A stretch of DNA of 37,832 bases from CG1-02-35-72 sp045046885 (GCA_045046885.1 JASFYX010000024.1:1-37832); one strand, 5' to 3'. Positions 23,619 through 32,511 are shown, counted from the first letter of the stretch. The notes: generated from the letters alone by a model not told the origin. Numbers and translations: made by a program.

Positions 23619-24875
23619 TTAAGTGTTTATATTTAATTTATTTCTATTAAAAGAAAGATTATTTAGCAATATAGTTAAAAGAATTAAAATCAAAGATATA
23701 ATAAATAAGGCTTGGGCAATACCAAAATAATCGGCACATATTCCAAATACAAAAGCCAATAAAGCCGTCATAATTGTTTTTAATTGCGATTGTACCGAGA
23801 TAACCGAAGTCAGAATATTATTGGGTACTTCGTTGGCTATAAAGCCAGTTAAAATAGGTTTTCTAATATTTTCTATAATATAAATACCTATGAAAGCTAT
23901 TAATGATAGAATCCACAAATTGAAATTAAAAAATAAACCGCTAATCATACCAAAGCCAAATCCGATAAGCAAAGTGCGGTAAGCAATATCCTTTTTACTT
24001 TTCTGAGCTATTTTTGAAGCTAATTGTGATGCTTTTGAGGTCAGCAAATAAATTATAAAATAAATCAAGCCAACAAACAATCCGTTTTTCTTTTTAAGGT
24101 CTAAGCTGTAAAAAATGGGTAACATCACAATTACATGCAACATTAAAGGCTGAATATAATCTTTTACGGCTTTTAAAAAGGCTGTGTGGACAGATGTGGT
24201 ATTGATAATTTTTAAAACTCTTGGTTGTTTTAACACATTAAAAGTCGCTTTTAAAACTCCCATAAAATGCGACTTTTTAATTTTCTCATTCTTTTTTTTA
24301 AGATTATCCAATTCTTTTGGATAAGTTAAAATTAAAGCAAAATTTATGAGGTAGGGAATAATACTAAACAAAAAAATGTTTTGATAATTTCCGCTAAAAA
24401 ACACCAACAAACCGGCTAATAACGCCGAAATTGCAGATCCTTTTTGAGACCATGAACGCGTATGACCATAGTAATTTATTTTCTGATTTTGCCAATTATT
24501 TATTTCTAAATAGTGCATTATCATCCCCTTATGTGTACCCGTTCTAAAAGCATCGGCCATACCGTAAAAAACAAAGGCTGTAAAAAATAACCAAAAATTA
24601 GCCGACGCGTAAAAAATTATAAACGATATGATATAAATCAAGAATGAGCTACCCAAAGCCGTTTTGCGTCCAAAGGTATCGGCAATAATTCCCGAAGGAA
24701 TTTCAAAAACATTTATGGTTATTTCGCGTACGGCATAAAGGGTTCCTATCTGCGTAAACGACAGTCCTTTTTGTATTAAAAACAAGATAAAAAAGGCATC
24801 AAAAAAGCGCAGATTTTTTAAAAATCCGTATAAACAGAATTTTAGATATTGCTTATCTTTAACAAATTGTGTCAT
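23619..24875 (-). CDS. MFS transporter
   Basis: 418-residue major facilitator superfamily protein with about twelve hydrophobic segments. The loop between helices 2 and 3 reads IADTFGRKTALG, a form of the MFS signature G-x-x-x-D-x-x-G-R-K. The middle loop is Lys-rich (LDNLKKKNEKIKKSH, about residue 200). Substrate is not readable. It heads the operon with the S10 carboxypeptidase and aldo/keto reductase. No exact -7 element was found upstream; TAATATTG on the minus strand is one mismatch away. Confidence 0.87.
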   Translation of the reverse strand: MTQFVKDKQYLKFCLYGFLKNLRFFDAFFILFLIQKGLSFTQIGTLYAVREITINVFEIPSGIIADTFGRKTALGSSFLIYIISFIIFYASANFWLFFTAFVFYGMADAFRTGTHKGMIMHYLEINNWQNQKINYYGHTRSWSQKGSAISALLAGLLVFFSGNYQNIFLFSIIPYLINFALILTYPKELDNLKKKNEKIKKSHFMGVLKATFNVLKQPRVLKIINTTSVHTAFLKAVKDYIQPLMLHVIVMLPIFYSLDLKKKNGLFVGLIYFIIYLLTSKASQLASKIAQKSKKDIAYRTLLIGFGFGMISGLFFNFNLWILSLIAFIGIYIIENIRKPILTGFIANEVPNNILTSVISVQSQLKTIMTALLAFVFGICADYFGIAQALFIISLILILLTILLNNLSFNRNKLNINT

Positions 24876-25205
24876 TTTTCAGAAAAATTGAACATACAAT
24901 ATTACAAAACATATTTGTGAGTATTTAATTCATTAGTGTCCGACTAAAGACATAAGACCGCTTCGCTATAAGAACAAAGAATCAAGACTGAATTGTATTT
25001 AACTGATAATATTATAGTTAAGATATTATACCTTAATAATAAGTGTTTTTTTTGCATAAAAGCAAGATGCCAGTTTCATAAAACCACTAAAATATAACAA
25101 ACACAATACTATAGTGACTTATTTAATTATTTACTCAGACAATAATATACTTAATTCAAAAAAAACCGCCCGATTTTGGGCGGTTTTCGAAAAGTTCTAA
25201 TCAAT
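24876..25205. other. 330-base gene-free region between two minus-strand operons
   Basis: No credible reading frame. It contains the leader and promoter zone of the MFS operon at the right-to-left start, a stretch at about 24934-24992 that resembles a dispersed flavobacterial intergenic sequence (GTGTCCGACTAAAG then CCGCTTCGCTATAAGAAC), AT-rich palindromic sequence near 25006-25015 (ATAATATTAT), and the terminator of the preceding operon at 25158-25187. Confidence 0.5.
25158..25187 (-). terminator. rho-independent terminator of the M20-ChaN-Asp-box operon
   Basis: Read on the minus strand, AAAACCGCCC pairs with GGGCGGTTTT around a six-base loop and is followed by a run of eight T. It starts about 18 bases after the stop at 25206 and is the strongest terminator in the window. 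Confidence 0.85.
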
Positions 25206-27980
25206 TTATTTAATTTCAAATGTAGTTTGCGCATCGCCTTGTAAAGAAACTGTATATTTCCCTTTAGGTAAATAGTATGTGCCGTTTTTAGCTTTTTTAA
25301 GGTCTTTGTGTTTTTTTAAATAAGCTTTGGCACTTTTTGTATTTATATCTAGCTTATAATCAACCTGATTAAAACCTACATCAGTTTTAACGCTTAAACT
25401 ATTGAGCAATACACCTTCTTTATTTTTGATTGTAATTGTGTAAGACCCGGCTTTAGCCGTGTAAAAAGGAATGGTTAATTTAGGCTCAAAAATATCTGCC
25501 CATTTATTCCAACTACTTCCCCATCTAGATGATTTCCTTTGATTTTTGACTTTAAATAAGGCAACTGCTTTATTTTTAATACTGTTATATTTTTCTAATG
25601 GTGCTAATGGTGCTTTATAAATAGAACGACCATGTGTACCTATAACCAAAGTTTTGGTTTGGTTTTGTACCACCAAATCGTGTACAGCCACTTTGGGTAA
25701 ACCGTCCTCAAAAGCCTGCCAAGAACTACCCTGGTTAAAGCTAACATACACACCTTTATCATTACCTAAATATAAAATTTGAGCATCAGTTGGGTCTTCT
25801 TTTATAACGTTTACGGATGAGTTTGGTAAGTTGCCACTGATGTTTTTCCATGTTTTACCATAGTCATTAGACAGGTAAACATAGGCTTTAAAATCGTCGT
25901 TGCGATAGTTGTTTAAAGTAACAAACACACGTTCTTTTTTATACTGTGATGCAATGACGCGCGACACCCACATATTTGGCGGAAAACTATCAGAAATTTT
26001 TGTCCACGTACCGCCTCCATCTTTAGTAAGATAGACCAAACCGTCATCGCTTCCGGTATAAATCAATCCGAACTGAGAAGGAGATTCACTAATTGACGTC
26101 AACGTACCATAAGCCACATTACCTTCTTTACCACCTTGGGTTAAGTCGCCCGAAATAGCGACAAAATCATCGCCGTTTTTTAGAGAACGGAACAATTTAT
26201 TGGCGCCCAAATACAAAATATCTTGATTGTGAGAAGATAATTTTATAGGCGTTTGCCAATTGAATCGCAAAGGTTTTTCACCCAGTTTATGTTTGGGCTG
26301 GATGTATTTATTTTTCCCTGTTTTGGTGTTCACCCGATAATAATTCCCAAATTGATAACCGGTATAAACCAGCTCGGCATGGTTACGTGTATCAACCTCA
26401 ACTTGCATACCATCGCCACCCAAAATACTTTTATAAGGATATTTACCTGAGCCTTGCCAATTAACCGAAGCCTTATAATTACTAGGCCCTTTCCAAACGC
26501 CATTATCTTGTAAACCGCCATATACATTAAAAGGGGTTTCATTATCTACGTTAACCGAGTAAAATTGTCCTACTGCTGGTTGGTTATTTTTAGTCCAATG
26601 GGCGCCGTTGTCATAAGAAATATTTACGCCACCATCATTTCCTGCAATGAGATGACCGCTTTTATGTGGGTCAATCCACAGCACATGGAAATCGCCATGC
26701 ATATTGGCAGCATCGATAGATTTAAAGGTTTTGCCACCATCTTTTGAAGATAAAATAGGCACACCATACACATAAATCTGATTTTGATTTTGTGGCGCAA
26801 CGTGTATTTTTCCAAAATAATAGCCATAAGAATAGTATAATCCGTCTAAGAAACCTTTATGGGTTTTATGCCAAGATTTACCCCCATCGGTACTTTTATA
26901 AACCTCTGCGCCAATAACCGGCGTATCGAACAAGGCTGCATTGGCATTTTCTAGGTACTTGGCTAAATCGGCCGGTACAATTTTCTTTTCTTTAGCCATA
27001 GATTTAACCTTAGCAACAGAATATTCTTTAGGAAAACGATTGTCTTTTAAATATTTACTTAATTTTTTAGTGTCTAATGTTAAAAAATCATCTAAAGACA
27101 TGGCTTTAAAATCGGCTTTTGACAAGCCTTCTTTTTTAGCTTTCTTTTTATCTTTTGCGCGGTGCGCTTGATTGTCGTGAATAGCATATAAAGTATTGTC
27201 ATCATAAACAGCCAAGCCAATCCGTCCTGTATTTATATCTGTTTTGAAACCGCTTTTAGCGGTAGAAATTTTTGTCCACGTACTACCGGCGTCGGTACTT
27301 TTATAGATACCCGAGCCTAAACCACTCCCATCAAAATGCCAAGCACGACGTTGTTTTTCCCAAGTAGCAGCATACTGAATGTTAAAATTGTTTGGGGCGG
27401 CCACTACCTCAATAACACCTGTAAAATGACTTACAAACAAGGTTTTTTTCCAAGTCTTACCACCGTCGGTCGTTTTAAAAATACCGCGTTCGTCATTGGG
27501 TGTGTACAAATGTCCTGTGACGCCTACAATTACTTCGTCAGGATTTTTAGGATTGATTAAAATACTGCCTATATGATGCGAATCTTTTAAACCCATATTG
27601 TGCCACATCTTGCCGCCATCGGTGCTTTTTAAAATACCAATACCTGCATAGCTTGAGCGCGACGCATTGTTTTCACCTGTGCCTACCCAAATGGTTTTAT
27701 TTTTCCAATCAACGGCCACTGCCCCTACATTCTGAGTCGGACTATTGTCTAAAATAGGTGTAAACGACGTGCCGTTGTTGTTTGTGTACCACAATCCCCC
27801 CGAAGCATAAGCGACATAAAACTCGGTCGGATTGTTAGGATTTACGGCTAAATCTACCACACGTCCACTCATAATATTGGGACCTATGTTGGTAAACGGA
27901 ATATTTTTTACAAGAGATTTTTGCGAAAATCCTATCGTAAAGGTCAAAAAAGCGATTAATAAAAGATTTATTTTTTTCAT
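25206..27980 (-). CDS. secreted Asp-box propeller protein with helical insert
   Basis: 924-residue exported protein, paralogous to the 11407-14583 product. The signal peptide is MKKINLLLIAFLTFTIGFSQ. Asp-box repeats such as ILKSTDGGKMW, IFKTTDGGKTW, VYLTKDGGGTW and VYLSNDYGKTW run to about residue 770. Conserved landmarks IGPNIMSGR, VGTGEN and VYGGLQDNG are shared with the paralogue. Unlike that protein, it has a Lys-rich, helix-forming insert at about residues 274-352 inside the propeller (26925-27161) and no C-terminal helical tail. The C-terminus (about 830-924) looks like a FlgD-type Ig domain ending in LPKGKYTVSLQG; a type IX secretion signal is not convincing. It is the third gene of the M20-ChaN operon, 12 bases after ChaN. 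Confidence 0.87.
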   Translation of the reverse strand: MKKINLLLIAFLTFTIGFSQKSLVKNIPFTNIGPNIMSGRVVDLAVNPNNPTEFYVAYASGGLWYTNNNGTSFTPILDNSPTQNVGAVAVDWKNKTIWVGTGENNASRSSYAGIGILKSTDGGKMWHNMGLKDSHHIGSILINPKNPDEVIVGVTGHLYTPNDERGIFKTTDGGKTWKKTLFVSHFTGVIEVVAAPNNFNIQYAATWEKQRRAWHFDGSGLGSGIYKSTDAGSTWTKISTAKSGFKTDINTGRIGLAVYDDNTLYAIHDNQAHRAKDKKKAKKEGLSKADFKAMSLDDFLTLDTKKLSKYLKDNRFPKEYSVAKVKSMAKEKKIVPADLAKYLENANAALFDTPVIGAEVYKSTDGGKSWHKTHKGFLDGLYYSYGYYFGKIHVAPQNQNQIYVYGVPILSSKDGGKTFKSIDAANMHGDFHVLWIDPHKSGHLIAGNDGGVNISYDNGAHWTKNNQPAVGQFYSVNVDNETPFNVYGGLQDNGVWKGPSNYKASVNWQGSGKYPYKSILGGDGMQVEVDTRNHAELVYTGYQFGNYYRVNTKTGKNKYIQPKHKLGEKPLRFNWQTPIKLSSHNQDILYLGANKLFRSLKNGDDFVAISGDLTQGGKEGNVAYGTLTSISESPSQFGLIYTGSDDGLVYLTKDGGGTWTKISDSFPPNMWVSRVIASQYKKERVFVTLNNYRNDDFKAYVYLSNDYGKTWKNISGNLPNSSVNVIKEDPTDAQILYLGNDKGVYVSFNQGSSWQAFEDGLPKVAVHDLVVQNQTKTLVIGTHGRSIYKAPLAPLEKYNSIKNKAVALFKVKNQRKSSRWGSSWNKWADIFEPKLTIPFYTAKAGSYTITIKNKEGVLLNSLSVKTDVGFNQVDYKLDINTKSAKAYLKKHKDLKKAKNGTYYLPKGKYTVSLQGDAQTTFEIK

Positions 27981-27992
27981 AATGGGTTAGTT

Positions 27993-28847
27993 TTAATAGG
28001 TTTTTGTCATCGTATCAGGAACAATGATTATAAAATTGGCTTTGTTTTTGTGTTTTAAATCCAATTTATAAATATCAGGCTGCTCTGTCAAACTGATTGT
28101 CATTATTTTAAGCTGTGGTAATTGTTGTTTTAAATACCATAAAATACCTTCAAAATTGTTTGAGTGATAAGAGCCATTGTAATGGATAAACAACTTGCCC
28201 TCCTCATAATTAATGGCAATAGAATGGGCCATAGTAACATCTTTTAAAGCCTGTGATTTGGGTAAATTTTTACCGCCATGACCTTCCATCATTTTAAGCA
28301 TTTTTACATAGCCAGGTAAATTAGCATCGTACTTTATAGGTAATTCAGGAAACCATTGCTTCTCATCGGCATTTAAAGAATCTAAACCCTTAAAACCTTT
28401 GTGATAGACCAAACTGGCATAGCGTCTGGGGACATTGGTAGCTATAAATTTTAAATTATTCTTTTTAGCAAACTCTACCAAGGGTTTGTAATCTGTTTTG
28501 TAGTTTTTCCAAAACCTAATTGTATCCTTAAATTGTTTAGCGTCAATTTTACCTAAGAGATAATCATTTAAACCTTGCTGATTATCGGTTTCAAACATTT
28601 CGGCACCTAAAATTAGTTGACGTGTTTTGGCTAAATCGACCGTCACTTCGTATTCCAACCAATGTGCAATGGGATTGTTGTGTTCTTCGCCAAAAAATAC
28701 CACATCGGCTTTAGCCAATTGTTTGAGCATTTTTTTATACGAAATTTTCTTACCGGTGGCATTGTACAGCTGATAAGCGGCTTTTTTTTGCGTGTAAGCG
28801 GTTAAAGTAAAAAAGACAACAATGAGTGTAAGGATTATTTTTTTCAT
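27993..28847 (-). CDS. ChaN/Tiki-like exported protein
   Basis: 284-residue protein of the ChaN (haem-binding, COG3016) and TIKI/TraB fold group. After a type I signal peptide (MKKIILTLIVVFFTLTAYTQ) it shows the family core VVFFGEEHNNPIAHWLE (about 49-65) with a Glu-x-His arrangement, then GAEMFETDNQQGL (about 82-94). It has no lipobox, whereas many ChaN proteins are lipoproteins. Both haem binding and a metal-dependent hydrolase role are possible from the fold. It lies three bases after the M20 peptidase stop and 12 before the Asp-box gene. No TonB receptor is nearby, which weakens a simple haem-uptake reading. Confidence 0.85.
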   Translation of the reverse strand: MKKIILTLIVVFFTLTAYTQKKAAYQLYNATGKKISYKKMLKQLAKADVVFFGEEHNNPIAHWLEYEVTVDLAKTRQLILGAEMFETDNQQGLNDYLLGKIDAKQFKDTIRFWKNYKTDYKPLVEFAKKNNLKFIATNVPRRYASLVYHKGFKGLDSLNADEKQWFPELPIKYDANLPGYVKMLKMMEGHGGKNLPKSQALKDVTMAHSIAINYEEGKLFIHYNGSYHSNNFEGILWYLKQQLPQLKIMTISLTEQPDIYKLDLKHKNKANFIIIVPDTMTKTY

Positions 28848-28850
28848 GTT

Positions 28851-30152
28851 TTATTTTTGGTTGATTAATCTGTAAATTAAAAGGGCTGCGCGTTTTGTTA
28901 GGTCTTTAAAATGATTCAATTCCATATATTCTTTGGTTGTGTGGGAGCCCCCACCCATAGTACCTAATCCGTCAAGGGCATCTACGTATTGGGCAACAAA
29001 CGAAATATCACCCGCCCCACGTTTGGCCGGATCAAAGGCTGCTACTTCTCCTTGTCCCATAGCTTGACTCAATCCGTCAAGTACTTTGAGTACTTCATAA
29101 TTTCCTTTTGTAGGTGCCATTGGCGGGTATTTTAAATCGAATGTTATTGTGGCATTTGTTTTAGGTAAATGCTTGGCAACAATGGCTTTCATTTTAGCTA
29201 CGGTATTGTCAATTTGCTCTTGCGTAAGACAACGTATATCACCCGAAGCTATGGCTTTTTGCGGTACCACATTGGTTTTACCAAAGGTTCTGCCTTTGTT
29301 AGTGCCTTTATCAAAGGCTACGGCTGTCCCTCCTACTATTGTAGCCGCATTAAATGTGAGATTTTTTTCGGGTAATTCGTTATAAAAACTATTTAAAATA
29401 CGTGCCATTTCGTAAATAGCACCTGCTCCGACTTTCTCTGTAAAGACACCTGCCGAATGAGACCTAACCCCTGTTGTTTCTATCTTCCAACTTCCCGAAC
29501 TTCTGCGGGCTACAGTAGCAAAATTAAGACCTGTAGCACCTTCAAAACCTAAGGCTATATCACTGCGTTTGGCGGCTTCAATCATATCTTTTCGACTGAT
29601 ACTGATAGGAGAGCCTGCTTTTTCTTCATCGCCCGAAAAGGCTACAATAATTTGGGTGTTTTTTAAAGCGCCTACTTCGTGTAAAGCTTTTAATGCGTAT
29701 AAAATAATAATATCGCCACCTTTCATGTCATCTACACCCGGGCCGTAAACCATTTCACCGTCTTTGGTGTACATTTGAAACGGACTGTCTTCTTCAAAAA
29801 CCGTATCTAAATGACCTATGAGCAATAGTTTTTTGCCTTTTACTTTACCTGTATTTATTTCGCAGAATAAATGACCTGCGCGCTTCATATCTACCGGCAC
29901 TACTTTCCACGAAGGTGCAAAACCAATAGCTTTAAATTCATCCGAAAAAATAGCCCCTACTTTTTTAACACCCTTAATATTGAGTGAACCACTGTTAATA
30001 TTGACCACTTTTTCTAGAAGTGCTATGGCTTTATCGTTATTGTTATCTATTCTGGTGAGGATTTTCTTTTCTAAACGCGTTAGTTTTTGAGCTTGTAAAG
30101 GAAGTACTGCTAAGACCACAATAAGTAATCCAAGATTTCTAAAAAATTTCAT
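28851..30152 (-). CDS. secreted M20-family metallopeptidase
   Basis: 433-residue two-zinc peptidase, closest in form to glutamate carboxypeptidase/carboxypeptidase G2. A signal peptide (LLIVVLAVLPLQAQ) precedes the catalytic core. Metal and catalytic residues are His114 and Asp116 in GHLDTV, the bridging Asp in GVDDMKGG (about 142), and the Glu pair 166/167 in GDEEKAG; a last His lies in GGGSHTTKEY near the C-terminus. A dimerisation-domain His in RSHSAG is also present. It is the first gene of a three-gene operon with ChaN and the Asp-box protein and is divergent from the aminopeptidase P gene. Confidence 0.93.
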   Translation of the reverse strand: MKFFRNLGLLIVVLAVLPLQAQKLTRLEKKILTRIDNNNDKAIALLEKVVNINSGSLNIKGVKKVGAIFSDEFKAIGFAPSWKVVPVDMKRAGHLFCEINTGKVKGKKLLLIGHLDTVFEEDSPFQMYTKDGEMVYGPGVDDMKGGDIIILYALKALHEVGALKNTQIIVAFSGDEEKAGSPISISRKDMIEAAKRSDIALGFEGATGLNFATVARRSSGSWKIETTGVRSHSAGVFTEKVGAGAIYEMARILNSFYNELPEKNLTFNAATIVGGTAVAFDKGTNKGRTFGKTNVVPQKAIASGDIRCLTQEQIDNTVAKMKAIVAKHLPKTNATITFDLKYPPMAPTKGNYEVLKVLDGLSQAMGQGEVAAFDPAKRGAGDISFVAQYVDALDGLGTMGGGSHTTKEYMELNHFKDLTKRAALLIYRLINQK

Positions 30153-30190
30153 TTAATACGGGTTTGGTTAATTAATTGTTAAAAGTAATT

Positions 30191-30212
30191 AAACCTTGTT
30201 AGATTAAGGTTT
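30191..30212. repeat. palindrome in the divergent M20/aminopeptidase P promoter gap
   Basis: AAACCTT (30191-30197) and AAGGTTT (30206-30212) form a perfect seven-base inverted repeat with eight bases between. It lies between two divergent starts, so it cannot be a terminator for either gene and may be an operator. No T-run follows. Confidence 0.35.
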
Positions 30213-30242
30213 CAATAGTCTAAAAAAAATGTTAAAAATCAA

Positions 30243-30250
30243 TACCTTTG
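30243..30250 (+). promoter_or_regulatory. -7 element for aminopeptidase P
   Basis: TACCTTTG is an exact TAnnTTTG match, 29 bases before the ATG at 30280 and 17 before the alternative ATG at 30268. Confidence 0.5.
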
Positions 30251-30279
30251 TAAACCTTAATTAAACAATGCTTTTCATT

Positions 30280-31575
30280 ATGAAATACCATCCGATTGAC
30301 CGTCAATTATTTATAAAAAATCGTCAAAAATTTACAGCTAAAATGCAAGCCAATAGTCTGGCTGTATTTAATTCAAACGATATTTATCCCATCAGTGCCG
30401 ACAGCACTTTACCATTTGCACAACACCGTGATATTTTTTACTTATCGGGTGTTAACCAAGAAGAAAGTATTTTGGTTATTTTCCCTGATGCACCGAAACC
30501 CGAGCACCGCGAAATGCTCTTTTTAAAAGAAACCAACGACCATATTGCTGTTTGGGAAGGGGCTAAACTCAACAAAGAACAGGCTTTTGAAACCAGCGGT
30601 ATAAAATCTGTTTTTTGGTTACAAGACTTTGAAAAAGTGCTTTTTGAAGTGATGACACAAGCTCAAGCAGTTTACCTCAATACAAACGAGCACTACCGTG
30701 CCAACGTAGAAACAGAAACCCGCGAAGCCCGTTTTGTAAAGTGGTGTCAAAAGAAATATCCTGCTCATACTTATTTGCGCAGTCAGCCTATTTTACAGCG
30801 TTTGCGCTCGGTTAAAGAGCCCGAAGAAATCGCTTTAATTCAACAGGCTTGTGACATCACCGAAAAAGGTTTTAGACGTATTTTAAAATTCACCAAACCA
30901 GGTGTCATGGAATACGAAGTTGAAGCTGAATTTGCACACGAGTTTTTACGCAATCGTGCCGATGGTTTTGCTTATACACCTATAATTGCAAGCGGTTACA
31001 ACGCCTGTGTACTACACTATATTGAAAACAATCAGGAATGTAAAGCCGGTGATGTAATGTTGTTAGATGTGGGGGCTGCCTATGCACAATATTCGAGCGA
31101 TATGACGCGTTGTGTCCCAATTTCAGGGAAATTTACATCCCGTCAAGCGGATGTATACAATGCTGTTTTACGCGTTAAAAAAGCGGCGGCTAAAATGTTG
31201 ACTCCCGGAACTATTTGGGCCGATTATCACGTAGAAGTGGGCAAATTAATGACGCAAGAACTCATTGGTTTAGGTTTGATAACACAAGACGATGTTAAGA
31301 ACGAAGACCCTAAATGGCCCGCTTATAAAAAATATTTTATGCACGGCACCTCGCATCATATGGGCTTAGACACCCACGATTACGGTGTTTTAACCGAGCC
31401 TATGCAAGCCGGTATGGTGTTTACCGTTGAACCAGGTATTTATATTCCCGAAGAAAATTTGGGTATCCGTATAGAGGACGATTACGTGATTCAAGAACAA
31501 GGCGAACCACTGAATTTAATGGCTAATATTCCTATTGAAATTGAAGAGATTGAGGCTTTGATGAATTCGAAATAA
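30280..31575 (+). CDS. pepP: Xaa-Pro aminopeptidase (M24B)
   Basis: 431-residue cytoplasmic metallopeptidase that removes an N-terminal residue preceding proline. The N-terminal creatinase-like domain occupies about residues 1-175. In the pita-bread domain all five metal ligands are present: Asp263 (LLDVGAAY), Asp274 (SSDMTR), His359 (HGTSHHMGLD), Glu384 (TVEPGIY) and Glu399 (GIRIEDD). The ATG at 30280 gives the familiar MKYHPIDRQLFIKNRQKF opening; a second in-frame ATG at 30268 adds four residues and cannot be excluded. It is followed, after a repeat-containing gap, by the alpha/beta hydrolase. Confidence 0.94.
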   Translation: MKYHPIDRQLFIKNRQKFTAKMQANSLAVFNSNDIYPISADSTLPFAQHRDIFYLSGVNQEESILVIFPDAPKPEHREMLFLKETNDHIAVWEGAKLNKEQAFETSGIKSVFWLQDFEKVLFEVMTQAQAVYLNTNEHYRANVETETREARFVKWCQKKYPAHTYLRSQPILQRLRSVKEPEEIALIQQACDITEKGFRRILKFTKPGVMEYEVEAEFAHEFLRNRADGFAYTPIIASGYNACVLHYIENNQECKAGDVMLLDVGAAYAQYSSDMTRCVPISGKFTSRQADVYNAVLRVKKAAAKMLTPGTIWADYHVEVGKLMTQELIGLGLITQDDVKNEDPKWPAYKKYFMHGTSHHMGLDTHDYGVLTEPMQAGMVFTVEPGIYIPEENLGIRIEDDYVIQEQGEPLNLMANIPIEIEEIEALMNSK

Positions 31576-31609
31576 TAACTTTTAATAATCACAAATTAAT
31601 ACCACAAGA

Positions 31610-31694
31610 GTCAGTCTGAGCACCAGCCCAACAGAGTCATTCTGGTGGGAAATCGAAGACCTTACCAAAACGTTTCGACTCCGCTCAACGTGAT
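31610..31694. repeat. degenerate REP-like repeat cluster
   Basis: Fragments of the dispersed repeat are recognisable. TTCGACTCCGCTCAACGTGA (31674-31693) is the inverted form of the arm at 36061-36082 (18 of 20 matching). GTCAGTCTGAGC (31610-31621) and GTCATTCTGG with ATCGAAGAC (31636-31660) look like decayed forward arms. CACCAG (31621-31626) and CTGGTG (31642-31647) form an additional small inverted repeat. The element lies between pepP and the next gene. Confidence 0.5.
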
Positions 31695-31713
31695 ATCTAT
31701 TATTATTTAATCA

Positions 31714-32511
31714 ATGCCAAACTTTATCCATTACAAACACTGCCCCGTCTATTTTACCCAACAAGGTAAAGGCAGAGTTGTTGTTTTGCTACACGGTTTT
31801 TTAGAAAATAGCACTATGTGGCAGGATGTGGCCAATCACTTATCAAAAAAGTACCGTGTTATTTGTATTGATTTACTCGGTCATGGGCAAACCGATAATT
31901 TGGGTTATATCCATACCATGGCAGACCAAGCACAAATGGTTAAAGCTGTTTTAAAACATTTGCATTTACGTAAAGTAATTCTAGTTGGTCACAGCATGGG
32001 CGGTTATGTGGCTTTGGCATTTGCTAAACTGTATCCTGAAAATATCAAAGGACTTTGCTTGCTTAATTCAACCTCATTAGCTGATTCAAAAACAAAAAAA
32101 CAAGATAGAAACAGGGCGATTGCCTTGGTTAAGAAAAACCCTAAAACATTTATTAAAGTGGCCATTCCGAGTCTCTTTTCAGACACCAATCATGTGGTTT
32201 ATAAAACAGAAATTAAAGTTATCACAAATGAAGCTTTAAAAGTTTCAAAACAAGGTATTGTTGCGGCGCTTGAAGGCATGAAACAGCGCAACGATTTAAC
32301 ATCTATACTCCAGAATGAAGATTTAAAATCGTTGTTATTTATAGGTAAAGAAGATACCCCCGACAAAACGACACTCTTTTTAAAAGCTCTCAATTCAAAA
32401 GAAAACAATACCCAGATAGTTCACTTATCCGGAAAACATATGGGTTTTATTGAAAATAAAGAAGAAGTCATTGAAAACTTAGACTCATTTTGCCGACTGT
32501 GTTTTAAATAA
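31714..32511 (+). CDS. alpha/beta-fold hydrolase
   Basis: 265-residue cytoplasmic hydrolase with the nucleophile elbow GHSMGG (Ser94), the oxyanion strand VVVLLHGFLENSTMW (22-36), an acid in the GKEDTPDK loop and the catalytic His in LSGKHMGFIE near the C-terminus. The triad looks complete. Nothing in the sequence points to a specific ester or lipid substrate. It stands alone between a repeat-containing gap and the TlpA-like lipoprotein gene, about 100 bases upstream of the latter. Confidence 0.88.
   Translation: MPNFIHYKHCPVYFTQQGKGRVVVLLHGFLENSTMWQDVANHLSKKYRVICIDLLGHGQTDNLGYIHTMADQAQMVKAVLKHLHLRKVILVGHSMGGYVALAFAKLYPENIKGLCLLNSTSLADSKTKKQDRNRAIALVKKNPKTFIKVAIPSLFSDTNHVVYKTEIKVITNEALKVSKQGIVAALEGMKQRNDLTSILQNEDLKSLLFIGKEDTPDKTTLFLKALNSKENNTQIVHLSGKHMGFIENKEEVIENLDSFCRLCFK

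Noticed and set aside
25006..25015. ATAATATTAT palindrome
   Set aside because: Self-complementary AT words are common in DNA this AT-rich; no promoter or operator context supports it.
25206..25800. Type IX secretion sorting domain at the end of the second Asp-box protein
   Set aside because: The end reads LPKGKYTVSLQG followed by a short acidic tail; it fits a FlgD-type Ig strand better than the basic ending of a sorting domain.
27993..28847. Calling the ChaN-like gene a haem-uptake gene
   Set aside because: No TonB receptor, haem transporter or Fur-like site lies nearby and the lipobox is absent, so only the fold is claimed.
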